Positions 52,901 to 62,689 are shown, counted from the stretch's first letter. The stretch is DNA of 64,000 bases from Bacteroidales bacterium (GCA_016705005.1 JADIZB010000017.1:1-64000), one strand, 5' to 3'. Made by a program: numbers and translations. The notes: generated from the sequence alone by a model not told the origin.

Positions 52901-54401
52901 CCTCCTCAGCAAAACTGGTGACATCAAATTTTGCTGAAAGACAGCAGTTGCCCACCATCAGCCCATATTTATGTGCATTGGTAAGACCTGAAATATCAGA
53001 AATGGTGAAACTCGGATCAGCCCATCCGTCGGAACTGCAATGTGCAGTATAGTTGGCATAGGCTACACCATCTGAAACATTGTTGTGGATATCATCAGAA
53101 TAGTTACTGCCCGATGGTTCAGGCTGCAGATAAGTGTGTGAAACAATATTATGGGCGGCATTAAAATAGGTTTCTGTACCATAATTAATCTGACCATTGC
53201 TCCAGGTTTCATGGCCGGAATCGGCACCTGCAGCCATCACCACCTCATTCAGGAATGACGGATCCGGCATCAGATACTGTTCATATTCCAGCGTTTTATC
53301 AATTTGTGGCTGCAATTGCGCCACAGAAGTTGCTGAAAATCTGCCATAATATACTTCCGGCAGATTGTCACCGGTGTATTCGCAATACCTGAGGTCGGTA
53401 ACATGCGATCCTGCAGTACCTGCCCACGCCGGTATCTGTGCTACATCACCAACGAAAAGAACAAAACTGGGAGCAGTATACCCTGCAGGAGGTGAATTGT
53501 ACAGTCCCTGCAGGTATGCTTTAATAGATGTTGTTGTGGTTCCAACTGCCGCGTTATTAGTGTAACCTTCAATTACTTTAAATCCTTTTTTGGTTTTCCA
53601 CTGAATAAAAGGCTGAAGAGCAGTCTGGAACATCGGATCAGAGATGATAACATAGGTAGCCGGAGCTGAAATTAATTCATCGGTTGGCCCGAGTGGTTTG
53701 TAGTTTTCAACCATCTGGTACATGCTCCTGAAAAAGGGAGATGCTTTGGATTGTTTTAATGCGATGGTTCCTGAGATATCGGCATTCTCAAAAACAATTT
53801 CAAATTCTATTTCATCATAAACCCTGATTGTGTTGGTAACAGGATTGTATTGTACCGGTGAAATATCTACCCTGGCGAGGTTCAATGCCCTCATCAATCC
53901 GGCATTGTTGATTTTTATCAGTTCATCCTGGATGTAACTGTTTCTCGCATAAACGGCTTTGTTATACACAAAGGGGATTTTATCCGGGTCATCACTTTTC
54001 GACAAAGGAGGTTGTGCCGGCATAACCGGAAACCTGACACCGTTCAGACTCAGGTCGATTTCCTGATAATGCTGACTGATGATGCGGATTGAATAGTCGG
54101 CGCTCAGCGGAACTTCAATCAATCGGTGGAAAACCGGCAGCGCAGGCTCACCTTCAATGTTCCTGTTGCCAAACCCTGCTGCATTGAGTGATACAAACAT
54201 TCCTTCAACCGTATTGATTTCCATGAAATCAATATCTGAAACCGAAGATGAAAATGTCACCCGCTGATAGGTGTTTTCAGTGAGGCGCACTTTGGTGTCC
54301 CCTGTTTTGAGATGGATGTTGCCGGCATAAATCATGGCCGGGTAAAGGGTAACTGTGAGCAACAGCACACCAATTAAACCCATTCGTAAGAAAACTTTCA
54401 T
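49953..54401 (-). CDS. Gingipain-like C25 cysteine peptidase, second copy, with CUB, PKD and GEVED domains and EF-hand C-terminal module
   Basis: 1482 residues. The first ~1040 residues (propeptide, catalytic domain, CUB-like) are nearly the same as in the neighbouring C25 gene, with the His at the same position (H454 in NYTAHCSSDGWADP) and the Cys in VGNCCLSAKFD. Thereafter the two differ: here a PKD domain (AFSASDLGPAISSTVTFTDLTANVPTSWAWSF, split across lines in the frame) and one GEVED domain (YTTGTSAGDYITLV ... GETEDYNVNI) precede the shared module. It lies 114 bases upstream of the first C25 gene without a hairpin between, so they are likely co-transcribed. This looks like gene duplication followed by exchange of the accessory region. 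Confidence 0.88.
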   Translation of the reverse strand: MKVFLRMGLIGVLLLTVTLYPAMIYAGNIHLKTGDTKVRLTENTYQRVTFSSSVSDIDFMEINTVEGMFVSLNAAGFGNRNIEGEPALPVFHRLIEVPLSADYSIRIISQHYQEIDLSLNGVRFPVMPAQPPLSKSDDPDKIPFVYNKAVYARNSYIQDELIKINNAGLMRALNLARVDISPVQYNPVTNTIRVYDEIEFEIVFENADISGTIALKQSKASPFFRSMYQMVENYKPLGPTDELISAPATYVIISDPMFQTALQPFIQWKTKKGFKVIEGYTNNAAVGTTTTSIKAYLQGLYNSPPAGYTAPSFVLFVGDVAQIPAWAGTAGSHVTDLRYCEYTGDNLPEVYYGRFSATSVAQLQPQIDKTLEYEQYLMPDPSFLNEVVMAAGADSGHETWSNGQINYGTETYFNAAHNIVSHTYLQPEPSGSNYSDDIHNNVSDGVAYANYTAHCSSDGWADPSFTISDISGLTNAHKYGLMVGNCCLSAKFDVTSFAEEVLRAENKGAVGYIGGSNSTYWDEDYWWGCGFKTVALHPAYDAAHIGGYDGAFHDHGESTSDWYVTQGQMVVCGNYAVEESTSSLKTYYWEIYHLMGDPSLMIYYSVPEALTATYQSTLMIGMSTLTVNTEAYATVALSNGGVLLDAKVADASGLVNLSFTALSAPGDLDIVITKQNRQPLIGTIQVIPAEGPYVVYSGNTISDPLPDGNNNGAMDYAETNLLSVALNNVGVETASNVAATLSSADSYVTITDNSAAYGNIAPAGTVTITNGFAVGVANNIPDQHVVAFTLAATDGTDNWNSNFNITANAPVLALGTMTVLDNGPGCNNDGILDPGETAMLLIACANNGHSGISNVISTLAISGGSSPYLTLNSFDFTVGSLAAGANVTSYFSVTADAATPLGTPVDLLFTLTGGSAGQYSLQNTRQVVIGLIPVFAMTNGSVTTCTGFFYDSGGASGAYLDSEGLTQTFYPATAGAMVRMVFNSFTTESGYDYLRIYNGTSTSATLIGTYNGTTGPGTVTANNASGALTFNFTSDGSVTRDGWEAAISCFDPATPPVAAFSASDLGPAISSTVTFTDLTANVPTSWAWSFTPSTVTYVNGTSASSQNPQVQFNALGQYTVTLTATNAYGSDSEIKTNYINVIQAVYCTPAYTTGTSAGDYITLVQLGSINNATGASSSPYYTYYSNLSTDLTIGGAYSITLSPGTYSSGNYIAVWIDYNLNNTFETAEKLGTISISPTPATGTILFTVPPYAIPGTTRMRVREVWNNSDFDACSSYGYGETEDYNVNILGTEQTLNLTVFLESLYNGSGSMRKAQGASGDQYPDNTADQVTIELHNASDYSIIEHTAQDVNLNTAGQISITIPGATNGNYYITVRHRNSIETTTKQPVSFVSSLVTYSFDGPEQAYGNNLLQMIDGHYVIYCGDVNLDGIIDTGDITPVDNDAGNFATGYLQTDVNGDGTVDTGDMTILDNNAASFIGEMTP

Positions 54402-54512
54402 AATGCTTTGAATTAGTAAATGTTATTCATTCATGTGGATTGAATTTCCTTGCAGGTATTGTTTTTGTTCTGTGTGACTATTCGGGAATCCGTTGCCTTG
54501 TATATATGTGTT

Positions 54513-55776
54513 TCATGGAGTTATCTTTCCTGTAAAACCGGCTGCATTGTTGTCGATTACTGTAATATCGCCTGTGTCAACCGTTCCGTCTCCATTGATG
54601 TCGGTAGGCAGGTAGCCACCGGCAAAACTACCGGCATCATTGTCCACCGGAGTCATATCTCCGGTGTCAACAGCACCATCCTGATTAACATCGCCACCAT
54701 AAATCACGAAGTCACTTCCCACCTGGTGCAGGTTTGAGCCATAAGCCTGAGATGCAGCTGTAGAGAAGTTATAGATGATTTCTCCCCCTTCGAATGACAA
54801 GGGCAGTGCGCTGGTTGTTTCAATGCTGTTGCGGTGCCTGATGGTAACATAGTATAAGCCACTGTTTTCGGCAGGAATGACGAGACTGGCCGAACCATTG
54901 GTATTCAGATTTACATTGGGATCAGTATAAACCACATTGTTGTAATCGGCTGCTTCGCGAAGTTCAACGGTCATCTGATCGGCTATGGTTCCGGGGAACT
55001 GATCACCCGATGTTCCCTGCGCCTTTCGCATTGTACCCGGGCCGTTGTGCAGGCCTTCAAGCAGAACGGTAAGGTTCAGGTTTTTGTTATTCGAAATGTT
55101 CAGGGTACAAGGTATCAGTACCTGCGGCTGATCCGGGTCGTTGCTGGTAATTCTGATGTTGGCGGTGTAGGTTCCGGCAGTGAGGCTGCCTGCATTGAAT
55201 CCGACTGAAATCTGGTTGTTCCCGGCAGGGATGACCGTACCCGCCGAGCTGCCTGAGCCGTCAATGGTGAGCCAGTTGTAAGGCGGAACATAGGTGTAAT
55301 CAATTACCAGGTATGGCTTGTTGGCTTCATTCCAGCCATCGAAACCTATATAATAAGTGGCACTGGCATCCCTGTCCATGATGCCGATGGCAAACCAGTT
55401 TTGTGTAAGGGCAGCCTGCAGGTTGGCATTGGCATTGCCACTGAGTGCATGAACCTTCCAGCCGGGGCTGTATGTGCTGCTTTCGCTCCGGTACAGGTAG
55501 TATCCTGCAGCCGATTCAGCCATTATGTCTGAATACAGGGCCGAAGCAGTTGCTGAAACCGGGTCCGCAGTCACAGGGTTGATGTTCCAGAAGGGATAAT
55601 TCGTGGCATTCACATACCCGTGAAATTCGACGGAGTTGATGGTTGCCCCGTCGGGGATGGAACTCACATCGAACTTCATCCATCCGGCTTCGGTGGTGGG
55701 GTACCCTTTTACCAGGCTGGTCTGTGTTTTTGCCGAAGCGGTTGTTGTTCCTGTATTGTAGCTTGCATTCGCCGGG
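54513..55776. repeat. 3' segment duplicated in the M28 and M14 genes, copy 1
   Basis: Nearly identical in DNA to 57948-59212 (long exact runs, e.g. in the EF-hand coding part). Covers the DNRLRE-like domain, an Ig-like stretch and the EF-hand module. Confidence 0.75.
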
Positions 55777-57900
55777 ATATACGGTTGCTGAAGCCCTTCC
55801 CTGCGAAGCATTGTATTCGACGGTAGCCGTATAATCGAGGTTCATTTCCCCGGTATTTCCAATGTTCAGGATGTCTGCAGCTGTACCATTCAGGCCAACG
55901 GTTTTTGTGAACTGCGCAGGAGTAACAACAATGTTGGCCGGATCAGGTATGGGTGCCACCGGGGGAAAGATGATGTAATCAACCCAGGCACAGTCGCTGC
56001 CTGCTACGGCACTTCCGTCTTTTGAATAACTCCATTTAAAGGTATGCAGACCTGCTGTAACAGCGTAATTAACTTCGCTCCAGCCAACGGTCCCTGACCA
56101 TTGACCCTGCTGAACGTTGTCGATGTAAAATCTCAGATAATCATACCCTGATTCGGAAGAGACCTTCCGGAAAAAGGAAACAGCGCCTGCAGAGGTCAGG
56201 TTTAGCTCCAGGCTCATGTCGGTATTCTGGCTGTGTCCAATGCTACCCGACTTTGAACAGTAATTTCCGTCATATGGGCTTTCGGTCGAAATATTCCAGG
56301 TAGCAGCACCTCCGAAAGTCCAGTTTGGTTCGAACGACCCTATTTCAAAACTCCAGGCAATGCTTTCCTCCATCTGGAAATCAAAAACAAGTTCGGTGTC
56401 GGTGATTGAAACAGTTTGATAAATAGTTGCATAGCCTGCTCTGCTGACTCTGAAATTGTAAAATCCGGTCTGAATGCTGCTGATGGCGTACTGCCCGGAA
56501 GAATTGGTGGTTACAGGCAGTAAGGTTGAATTAACCACTTGAATTTCAGCACCTGCAAGAGGCAATCCGGTATTGAGGTCGGTCACAGTTCCGGTAACGG
56601 TTACCTCTTGTGGCGGAACCATATCTGCCAGACTGATGGTAGCTGCAACCATCGCTTTTGTGAAAACGCCCACCTGTTCGAAATTGTTGACACTGGTGCC
56701 AACGACATCATTGGTGGTATGGATGTACGGGCTGTAGTCCTGGCTATCCTCGAATGGAAAAATACCCTTGAATCCGTGATTGTTGAAAGAAGTATGATCA
56801 CTGTCACCCCCGACCAGGGTTCCGGTTGAAACGGTAAATTCAGGAAGATACAGGTTAACTACGTTGGTGTAGAAGTCAACCAGCGATTGTGCGGATGCCG
56901 GAGCTATCATATCGGTATGTATCGGATCTCCGGCCTTGAGGTAGCCGATCATATCCATATTCATGTAACCAAGAATGTTCATATCCTGCGATTCGCACCA
57001 GGCCGCATAGGCTTCACTACCATAAAGTCCATACTCTTCCCCTGAAAATGCACAGAAAATAATGGTCCTGTCAAAAGTATAGGGCCCCAGTATCCTGGCT
57101 ACTTCCATAACGCCGCAGGTTCCGCTTGCATTATCATCGGCACCGGGAGCGCTGGAGCTGCCGGTATAGGAATCATAGTGGCCACCAATCACAACATATT
57201 CATCGGGATATACTGTACCGGTCTTGACAGCAATGACATTATCACTGGCACTTCCCGAAGGCATGGTAAAGTCAAACAGGGATGTACTCATACCATAACT
57301 GATAAACTGATCCCTGATCCAGTTCTGTGCCTGAACAGATTGGGTGGTGTAGGCATTGCGCGTTCCATAGTCCTGCAGATGCTGGATGTTGGTCTGCATC
57401 AGCGTGGTGTTCACTTCAGCCATTCTGGCTACGATGAAAGGATCCGCTTCGCGGTTGTTGCTAAGCTGAACACTGTTGTCGGGTATAACAACTGCCCGGT
57501 TCCATACCCTGACCATACTGCCGTTTACAGGTGGTTGTACCTTATCCGGTTGCTGAATACCGGCTTTAATAAAAAGCAGATCGTTGTTCTGAAAAATTAC
57601 TTCTGCATTTCCGGCAATTTCCAGCCTGTATGCTTCATTGGTCTGTTTTTCAGCATAAACAAGGAAATAGGCATGATCTTTTGACCAGGCCTGATTGTCA
57701 ATTACTGTATAATTATTTCTGATCTCCCCGTGTTTCGTTGCCAGCAGGAATCCATTGCCAGTGTAATTTATGGTAAGCCGTCCATCTCGTGCAAGTGATC
57801 TGATTTCCTGGTTGGTTTTAACGGGTATCATTACCAGTTCATCTGCAAACAGGTTGATGAAGATGATCAGGGCTGAGAAAAGAAGAATTGTTTTTTTCAT
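54513..57900 (-). CDS. M28 family metallo-aminopeptidase with carboxypeptidase-regulatory and EF-hand C-terminal modules, one frameshift
   Basis: About 1128 residues if an extra base at about 55777 is removed. Signal peptide (MKKTILLFSALIIFINLFA). M28 zinc ligands are visible in order: GGHYDSY (His), GADDNASG (Asp), SGEEYGLYGS (Glu-Glu), MNMDMIGY (Asp) and SDHTSF (His). Then a CarboxypepD_reg-like domain (VTVTGTVTDLNTGLPLAGAEI), a MAM/jelly-roll-like domain, a domain with NIVVTPAQFTKTVGLNGTAADILNIGNTG, and a DNRLRE-like domain before the shared module. Compared with the M14 gene, which has the same C-terminal half, this copy has one extra A in GCCGGGATAT, which shifts the frame. Removes N-terminal amino acids from peptides, after C25 cleavage. 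Confidence 0.85.
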
Positions 57901-57947
57901 CTAAGTGCCTTTTGATGCCTGATTTATTGCCTGAGTATACTATTCTT

Positions 57948-59212
57948 CTACGGGGTTACCTTTCCGGTAAAACCGGCTGCATTGTTGTCGATTACTGTAA
58001 TATCGCCTGTGTCAACCGTTCCGTCTCCATTGATGTCGGTAGGCAGGTAGCCACCGGCAAAACTACCGGCATCGTTGTCAGTCGGGGTCATGTCGCCGGT
58101 ATCAACGGCACCGTCCTGGTTAACATCCCCACCGAAAATCACGAAATCTCCTCCGGCCTGTTGCAGGTTTGATCCATAGGCCTGTGAAGCGGCTGTTGTG
58201 AAGTTGTTGATGATGTCAGATCCGGAAAACGACAAAGGCAGGGCAGTAGTCGTTTCAATGCTGTTGCGGTGCCTGATGGTAACATAGTAAGAGCCACTGT
58301 TTTCGGCAGGAATGACAAGACTGGCCGAACCATTGGTATTAAGATTTACATTGGGATCAGTATAAACCACATTGTTGTAATCGGCTGCTTCGCGAAGTTC
58401 AACGGTCATCTGATCGGCAACGGTTCCGGGGAACTGATCACCCGATGTTCCCTGAGCCTTGCGCATGGTACCCGGGCCGTTGTGCAGGCCTTCAAGCAGA
58501 ACGGTAAGATTCAGGTTTTTGTTATTCGAAATGTTCAGGGTACAAGGTATCAGTACCTGCGACTGATCCGGGTCGTTGCTGGTAATCCTGATGCCGGCGG
58601 TGTACGTTCCGGCAGCCAGGCTTCCTGCATTAAATCCCACCGAAATCTGGTTGTTGCCACCAGGGATGACTGTACCCGATGAGCTGCCTGACCCGTCAAT
58701 GGTGAGCCAGTTGTAAGGCGGAACATAGGTGTAATCAATTACCAGGTATGGCTTGTTGGCTTCATTCCAGCCATCGAACCCTATATAGTAAGAGGTGCTT
58801 GCATCCCTGTCCATAATGCCGATGGCAAACCAGTTTTGAGTAAGGGCAGCCTGCAGGTTGGCATTGGCATTTCCGCCGAGTGGGTGAACCTTCCAGCCGG
58901 GGCTGTAAGTGCTGCTTTCGCTCCGGTACAGGTAGTATCCTGAGGCCGATTCAGCCATGATGTCGGTATACAGAGCCGATGGCGTAGCTGAAACCGGGTC
59001 AACGGCCACAGGATTGATGTTCCAGTAGGGATAGTTCGTTGCATTTACATATCCGTGAAATTCAACTGAGTTGATGGTAGCCCCGTCGGGGATGGAACTA
59101 ACATCGAACTTCATCCATCCGGCTTCGGTGGTGGGGTACCCTTTTACCAGGCTGGTCTGTGTTTTTGCCGAAGCGGTTGTTGTTCCTGTATTGTAGCTTG
59201 CATTCACCGGGT
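57948..59212. repeat. 3' segment duplicated in the M28 and M14 genes, copy 2
   Basis: Partner of 54513-55776. The comparison shows the single extra base that shifts the frame of the M28 copy. Confidence 0.75.
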
Positions 59213-61520
59213 ATATGGTTGCTGAAGCCCTTCCCTGCGAAGCATTGTATTCAACTACTGCAGAGTAATCAAGGTTTATTTCGCCGGTATTCCCTATGGT
59301 GAGGATGTCAGATGCAGTGCCATTCAGGCCAACGGTTTCTGTGAACTGCGCAGGAGTAACAACAATGTTGGCCGGATCCGGAATGGGTGCCACCGGGGGG
59401 AAGATGATGTAATCGATCCAGGCGCAGTCGCTTCCACCGATCACACCGACATCTTTTGAATAGCTCCATTTAAAGGTGTGCAGACCGGCCGCTACGGTGT
59501 AACTGACTTCGCCCCAGGCAACGGTTCCCGACCATTGACCCTGTTGAACACCATCGATGTAGAAGGTAAGGTAATCATATCCGCTTTCGGATGAAACTTT
59601 CCTGAAGAAAGAAACATTGCCGCCGGAAGTCAGGAAGAGCTCAATGCTCATGTCAGAATTCTGGGAATTTCCGATGGCTCCTGATTTTGAACAATACAGA
59701 CCGTCGTAAGGACTTTCGGTTGAAATAGTCCATGGTGCATTGCCACTGAAAGTCCATGAGGGTTCAAATGTTCCGGATTCAAAGCTCCAGGCAGTACTTT
59801 CCTCGAGCTGGAAGTTGAAAGTGTGATTGGCCGTGGAAACAATCAGTGTCTGGATAATGGTGGCATAACCGGCTTTGCTGATCCTGAAATCAAATGTTCC
59901 TTCCATTATTGAAGGAATGGTATAAAAACCTGAGGCGTTGGTGGTAACCGAAGCAATCGGTGTATCCATAATTTCGATGGTAGCACCCGCAATCGGAAGG
60001 CCGGTAGCCAGATCTGTAACTGTTCCCGTCACCTCAGCGGTCTGTGCCTGAACCAGATTCACATTCAGAATGGTCTGAGCCAGGTTGTTGATATTCACAT
60101 TCGTGAATGTCTGGGGTATATAGCCGTACAATGAGAATGTCACGGTGTAATTTCCGTCGGGAAGCATCCTGTAATACCTTCCGAATGCTTCATCAGAAGT
60201 GTATGGCTTTCGGAATGCTGCTGTGTTGTCAATACCTGAGACTGTCACTTCTGCCTGCAGTGGGAGGAGGGTTGAGGCATCTTTCACGATTCCAGTGAGC
60301 GTTGACTTATCAATTCGGTTTAAAAGAATCAGGGCAGCCTGGAGATTATTCTGACACATGGAACTGATCTCAGCTGCCGGAGGAATAAACTCGGTGCCCA
60401 GTTCAATGGTGTATGAAAATATTCCATGTTCTCCATAGGCATAATCATCGGTTACACCCGAAGCCGGGTAAAGTCCTGAAGACTTATCGGGGGTGTAATA
60501 GCCTCCTCCCTCTGCCGGAATTGTATTTGCCATAGAAACAGCCAGTGCCTGGAGGCTGTTATGGTCGGGAGCAAAGGCCCCGGTGGAATATCCGTAAGGG
60601 AAAAGTACAAGTTCACTGTAACTGTGATAAGTGATTCCGGCTACAAAATGATGCTGATCGATCATGTTTTTCATGGCCATGGTTTCCGGCTCCGAGAATC
60701 CGGACGGTCCGCAATAGGTAATATCGGCAGGGTTGGTTGAAGTGCCTTCGCCTCCCCATTCCCAGCCATAGTTTCTGTTAAGGTCAACGCCATCGGTGGT
60801 GCCACCGTCAATGGCACTGTTACCGTTATTATCGCGGATGTTTTTTCTCCACCACAGGTCAACCTCATCGGTCACAATCTTGTGCCCGTTTGGATTTACC
60901 AGGGGCATAAACCAGATTTGCTTGTTGTTTACACTGCTGGTGATGGCAGGATCGGTTCCGTAATTGGAAACGATGTGGTTCAGAATATACATGGCAACTT
61001 CAAGACTGATCGGCTCCCGGGCATGGTGTTCACCCATATAGAATATGCAGGGCTCATCTTCCTCGGTGGCAACATTATCGGAAATCTTCATTGCCCATAC
61101 CTCATGCTTGTAAGAATTGTAGGCTGCGCCTGTATATTCTTTGCCACGGCTTTCGCCAATGTCGTATAGTTTGCAGATGTCGGGATGCGCAGTCTGCAGG
61201 TTCAGCAACTCCGTATACAGATCGGAATAGGTACGGTATCCGGCCAGGGCTTTACCGGCTATCATATTTGCCCTGACCTGGGTTTCAGTCTGGGTTATTT
61301 TCAATGCATAACCCCGTGTCTGAAGGTTCAGCAGTTCCTGCTGATTGATGACCAGATCAATGTATCTGCCCGGGGCGAACGAAGCGATGTCGTAACCAGT
61401 CTTGAGAAATTCACTCAAATCATGTACCCCCGGTGATTCAATCCTTGCCACAAAACGCTCCTGCGCCTGAACGGAGATTATCCAGCTGATACTGAAAAGC
61501 ACAATCAGGATTTTTTTCAT
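57948..61520 (-). CDS. M14 zinc carboxypeptidase with CarboxypepD_reg and EF-hand C-terminal modules
   Basis: 1190 residues. Signal peptide (MKKILIVLFSISWIISVQAQ). M14 catalytic domain from about 95 to 400: zinc ligands H166 and E169 in GEHHAREPISLE, third His in TYHSYSELVLFPYG, and the catalytic Glu in YTIELGTEF. Two CarboxypepD_reg-like domains (LTGIVKDASTLLPLQAEVTV; VTGTVTDLATGLPIAGATI) follow, then the same jelly-roll, DNRLRE-like and EF-hand modules as in the M28 gene. Removes C-terminal residues from peptides. First gene of the peptidase cluster, 47 bases before M28; a TAATTTTG box (61559-61566) lies 39 bases upstream of the start. Confidence 0.9.
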   Translation of the reverse strand: MKKILIVLFSISWIISVQAQERFVARIESPGVHDLSEFLKTGYDIASFAPGRYIDLVINQQELLNLQTRGYALKITQTETQVRANMIAGKALAGYRTYSDLYTELLNLQTAHPDICKLYDIGESRGKEYTGAAYNSYKHEVWAMKISDNVATEEDEPCIFYMGEHHAREPISLEVAMYILNHIVSNYGTDPAITSSVNNKQIWFMPLVNPNGHKIVTDEVDLWWRKNIRDNNGNSAIDGGTTDGVDLNRNYGWEWGGEGTSTNPADITYCGPSGFSEPETMAMKNMIDQHHFVAGITYHSYSELVLFPYGYSTGAFAPDHNSLQALAVSMANTIPAEGGGYYTPDKSSGLYPASGVTDDYAYGEHGIFSYTIELGTEFIPPAAEISSMCQNNLQAALILLNRIDKSTLTGIVKDASTLLPLQAEVTVSGIDNTAAFRKPYTSDEAFGRYYRMLPDGNYTVTFSLYGYIPQTFTNVNINNLAQTILNVNLVQAQTAEVTGTVTDLATGLPIAGATIEIMDTPIASVTTNASGFYTIPSIMEGTFDFRISKAGYATIIQTLIVSTANHTFNFQLEESTAWSFESGTFEPSWTFSGNAPWTISTESPYDGLYCSKSGAIGNSQNSDMSIELFLTSGGNVSFFRKVSSESGYDYLTFYIDGVQQGQWSGTVAWGEVSYTVAAGLHTFKWSYSKDVGVIGGSDCAWIDYIIFPPVAPIPDPANIVVTPAQFTETVGLNGTASDILTIGNTGEINLDYSAVVEYNASQGRASATIYPVNASYNTGTTTASAKTQTSLVKGYPTTEAGWMKFDVSSIPDGATINSVEFHGYVNATNYPYWNINPVAVDPVSATPSALYTDIMAESASGYYLYRSESSTYSPGWKVHPLGGNANANLQAALTQNWFAIGIMDRDASTSYYIGFDGWNEANKPYLVIDYTYVPPYNWLTIDGSGSSSGTVIPGGNNQISVGFNAGSLAAGTYTAGIRITSNDPDQSQVLIPCTLNISNNKNLNLTVLLEGLHNGPGTMRKAQGTSGDQFPGTVADQMTVELREAADYNNVVYTDPNVNLNTNGSASLVIPAENSGSYYVTIRHRNSIETTTALPLSFSGSDIINNFTTAASQAYGSNLQQAGGDFVIFGGDVNQDGAVDTGDMTPTDNDAGSFAGGYLPTDINGDGTVDTGDITVIDNNAAGFTGKVTP

Positions 61521-61558
61521 GGGGAGATGGTTTTGCGATTACGTAAAGTATTGAATAT

Positions 61559-61566
61559 CAAAATTA
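61559..61566 (-). promoter_or_regulatory. Possible -7 box of the peptidase operon
   Basis: TAATTTTG matches TAnnTTTG; no TTTG sits 19-22 bases upstream. The TGTCCTAC repeat is absent, so this operon is probably controlled differently from the acylphosphatase cassettes. Confidence 0.3.
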
Positions 61567-62011
61567 TAACAATAGCGTATTTCTTTTACTGGGCTTCAGA
61601 AAAGGTTGTAAAACCAGGTTCCGGGCCGGAAGGGCTTATAGTTCTGATAGTATACGAGACAACACCTCCCACTCAGAATTCCTTCCGGAACTTTAACCGG
61701 GCAGTGAGTTTAGTTATATAAAAAACGCTAAATCAATTCAATACAAGTAATGTTCCCCGGATTCCATGGATTCAGATTCTGCTCCTGGCATATTTCTGAT
61801 ATCTGATATTCCACTTCAAATATAGGACATTTGTTATGCGGATAACAACAAAACATAAAATTATTTTACATTTTTAAATATTTTAAAAATTGACCTATCC
61901 GGGGAATATTCATTGGGGGAAGGAAAGAACCAGGCTGGGATGTTAAATAAACAGAAGCCGGAACAAAAAATGCCCCGGCCTCCGATTCAATATGGCGATT
62001 GAAAGATTTTC
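61567..62011. other. Spacer between frr and the peptidase operon
   Basis: No gene supported. A weak GCCGG/CCGGC hairpin at 61957-61980 has its T run in the loop, so it is not a standard terminator. Confidence 0.4.
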
Positions 62012-62575
62012 TCAGACAGTCATGATGTCTTTTTCCTTATGTTCAAACAGTTTGTCAGCTTTTTCAGTGAATTTATCTGTAAGGGCCTGGATTTCCTTTT
62101 CGAGCTGTTTGATTTCATCCTCAGGAACGCCCTCTTTTTCAAGTTTTTTACCTGAATCCAATGCAGACCTGCGGATACTGCGAATTGTTACTTTAGCGTT
62201 TTCTACTTCAGCTTTGGCTTTTTTTACCAGGTCTTTGCGCCTTTCTTCTGTGAGCGGAGGAACGGAAATGCGAAGCACTTCCCCGTTGTTTTGTGGATTA
62301 AATCCCAGATTGGCGGCCATGATTGCTTTTTCGATCGGGACCAGCATACTTTTTTCCCAGGGTTGAACGATGATTTGTCTTGGATCCGGGGTATTGATGT
62401 TTGAAACCTGATCAATCGGAGTCATGTTGCCGTAATAGTCAACCCGCACACCTTCAAGCATGGCAGGACTGGCCTTGCCGGCGCGGATTTTCTGAAATTC
62501 CTTGTCGAGGTGAACCAGTGCGTTGTTCATGCCTTCTGCCGCCTCATCAATTATAAAACTGACTTCTTCGTTCAT
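62012..62575 (-). CDS. frr: Ribosome recycling factor
   Basis: 187 residues, the standard length. Family signatures: NALVHLDKEFQKIRAGKASPAMLEGVRVDYYGNMTPIDQVSNI, then IIVQPWEKSMLVPIEKAI, and RISVPPLTEERRKDLVKKAKAEVENAKV. It works with EF-G to split post-termination ribosomes. It follows pyrH by 114 bases, the conserved order pyrH-frr. Confidence 0.97.
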   Translation of the reverse strand: MNEEVSFIIDEAAEGMNNALVHLDKEFQKIRAGKASPAMLEGVRVDYYGNMTPIDQVSNINTPDPRQIIVQPWEKSMLVPIEKAIMAANLGFNPQNNGEVLRISVPPLTEERRKDLVKKAKAEVENAKVTIRSIRRSALDSGKKLEKEGVPEDEIKQLEKEIQALTDKFTEKADKLFEHKEKDIMTV

Positions 62576-62689
62576 TGGATATTGATTTATTTTACCGGAT
62601 TAGTCTTTCAACATGAAATAAATACAATGCTGCAAATATACAAAAGCAACGTCCAAAATTCAAACCCGTGATGCTGTTGATGAGAGTCA

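Noticed and set aside
19380..61520. A true cellulosome
   Set aside because: Dockerin-like loops are present but no glycoside hydrolases or a multi-cohesin scaffold are seen; the enzymes are peptidases.
61957..61980. Terminator after frr
   Set aside because: The stem is only five pairs and the T run is in the loop.
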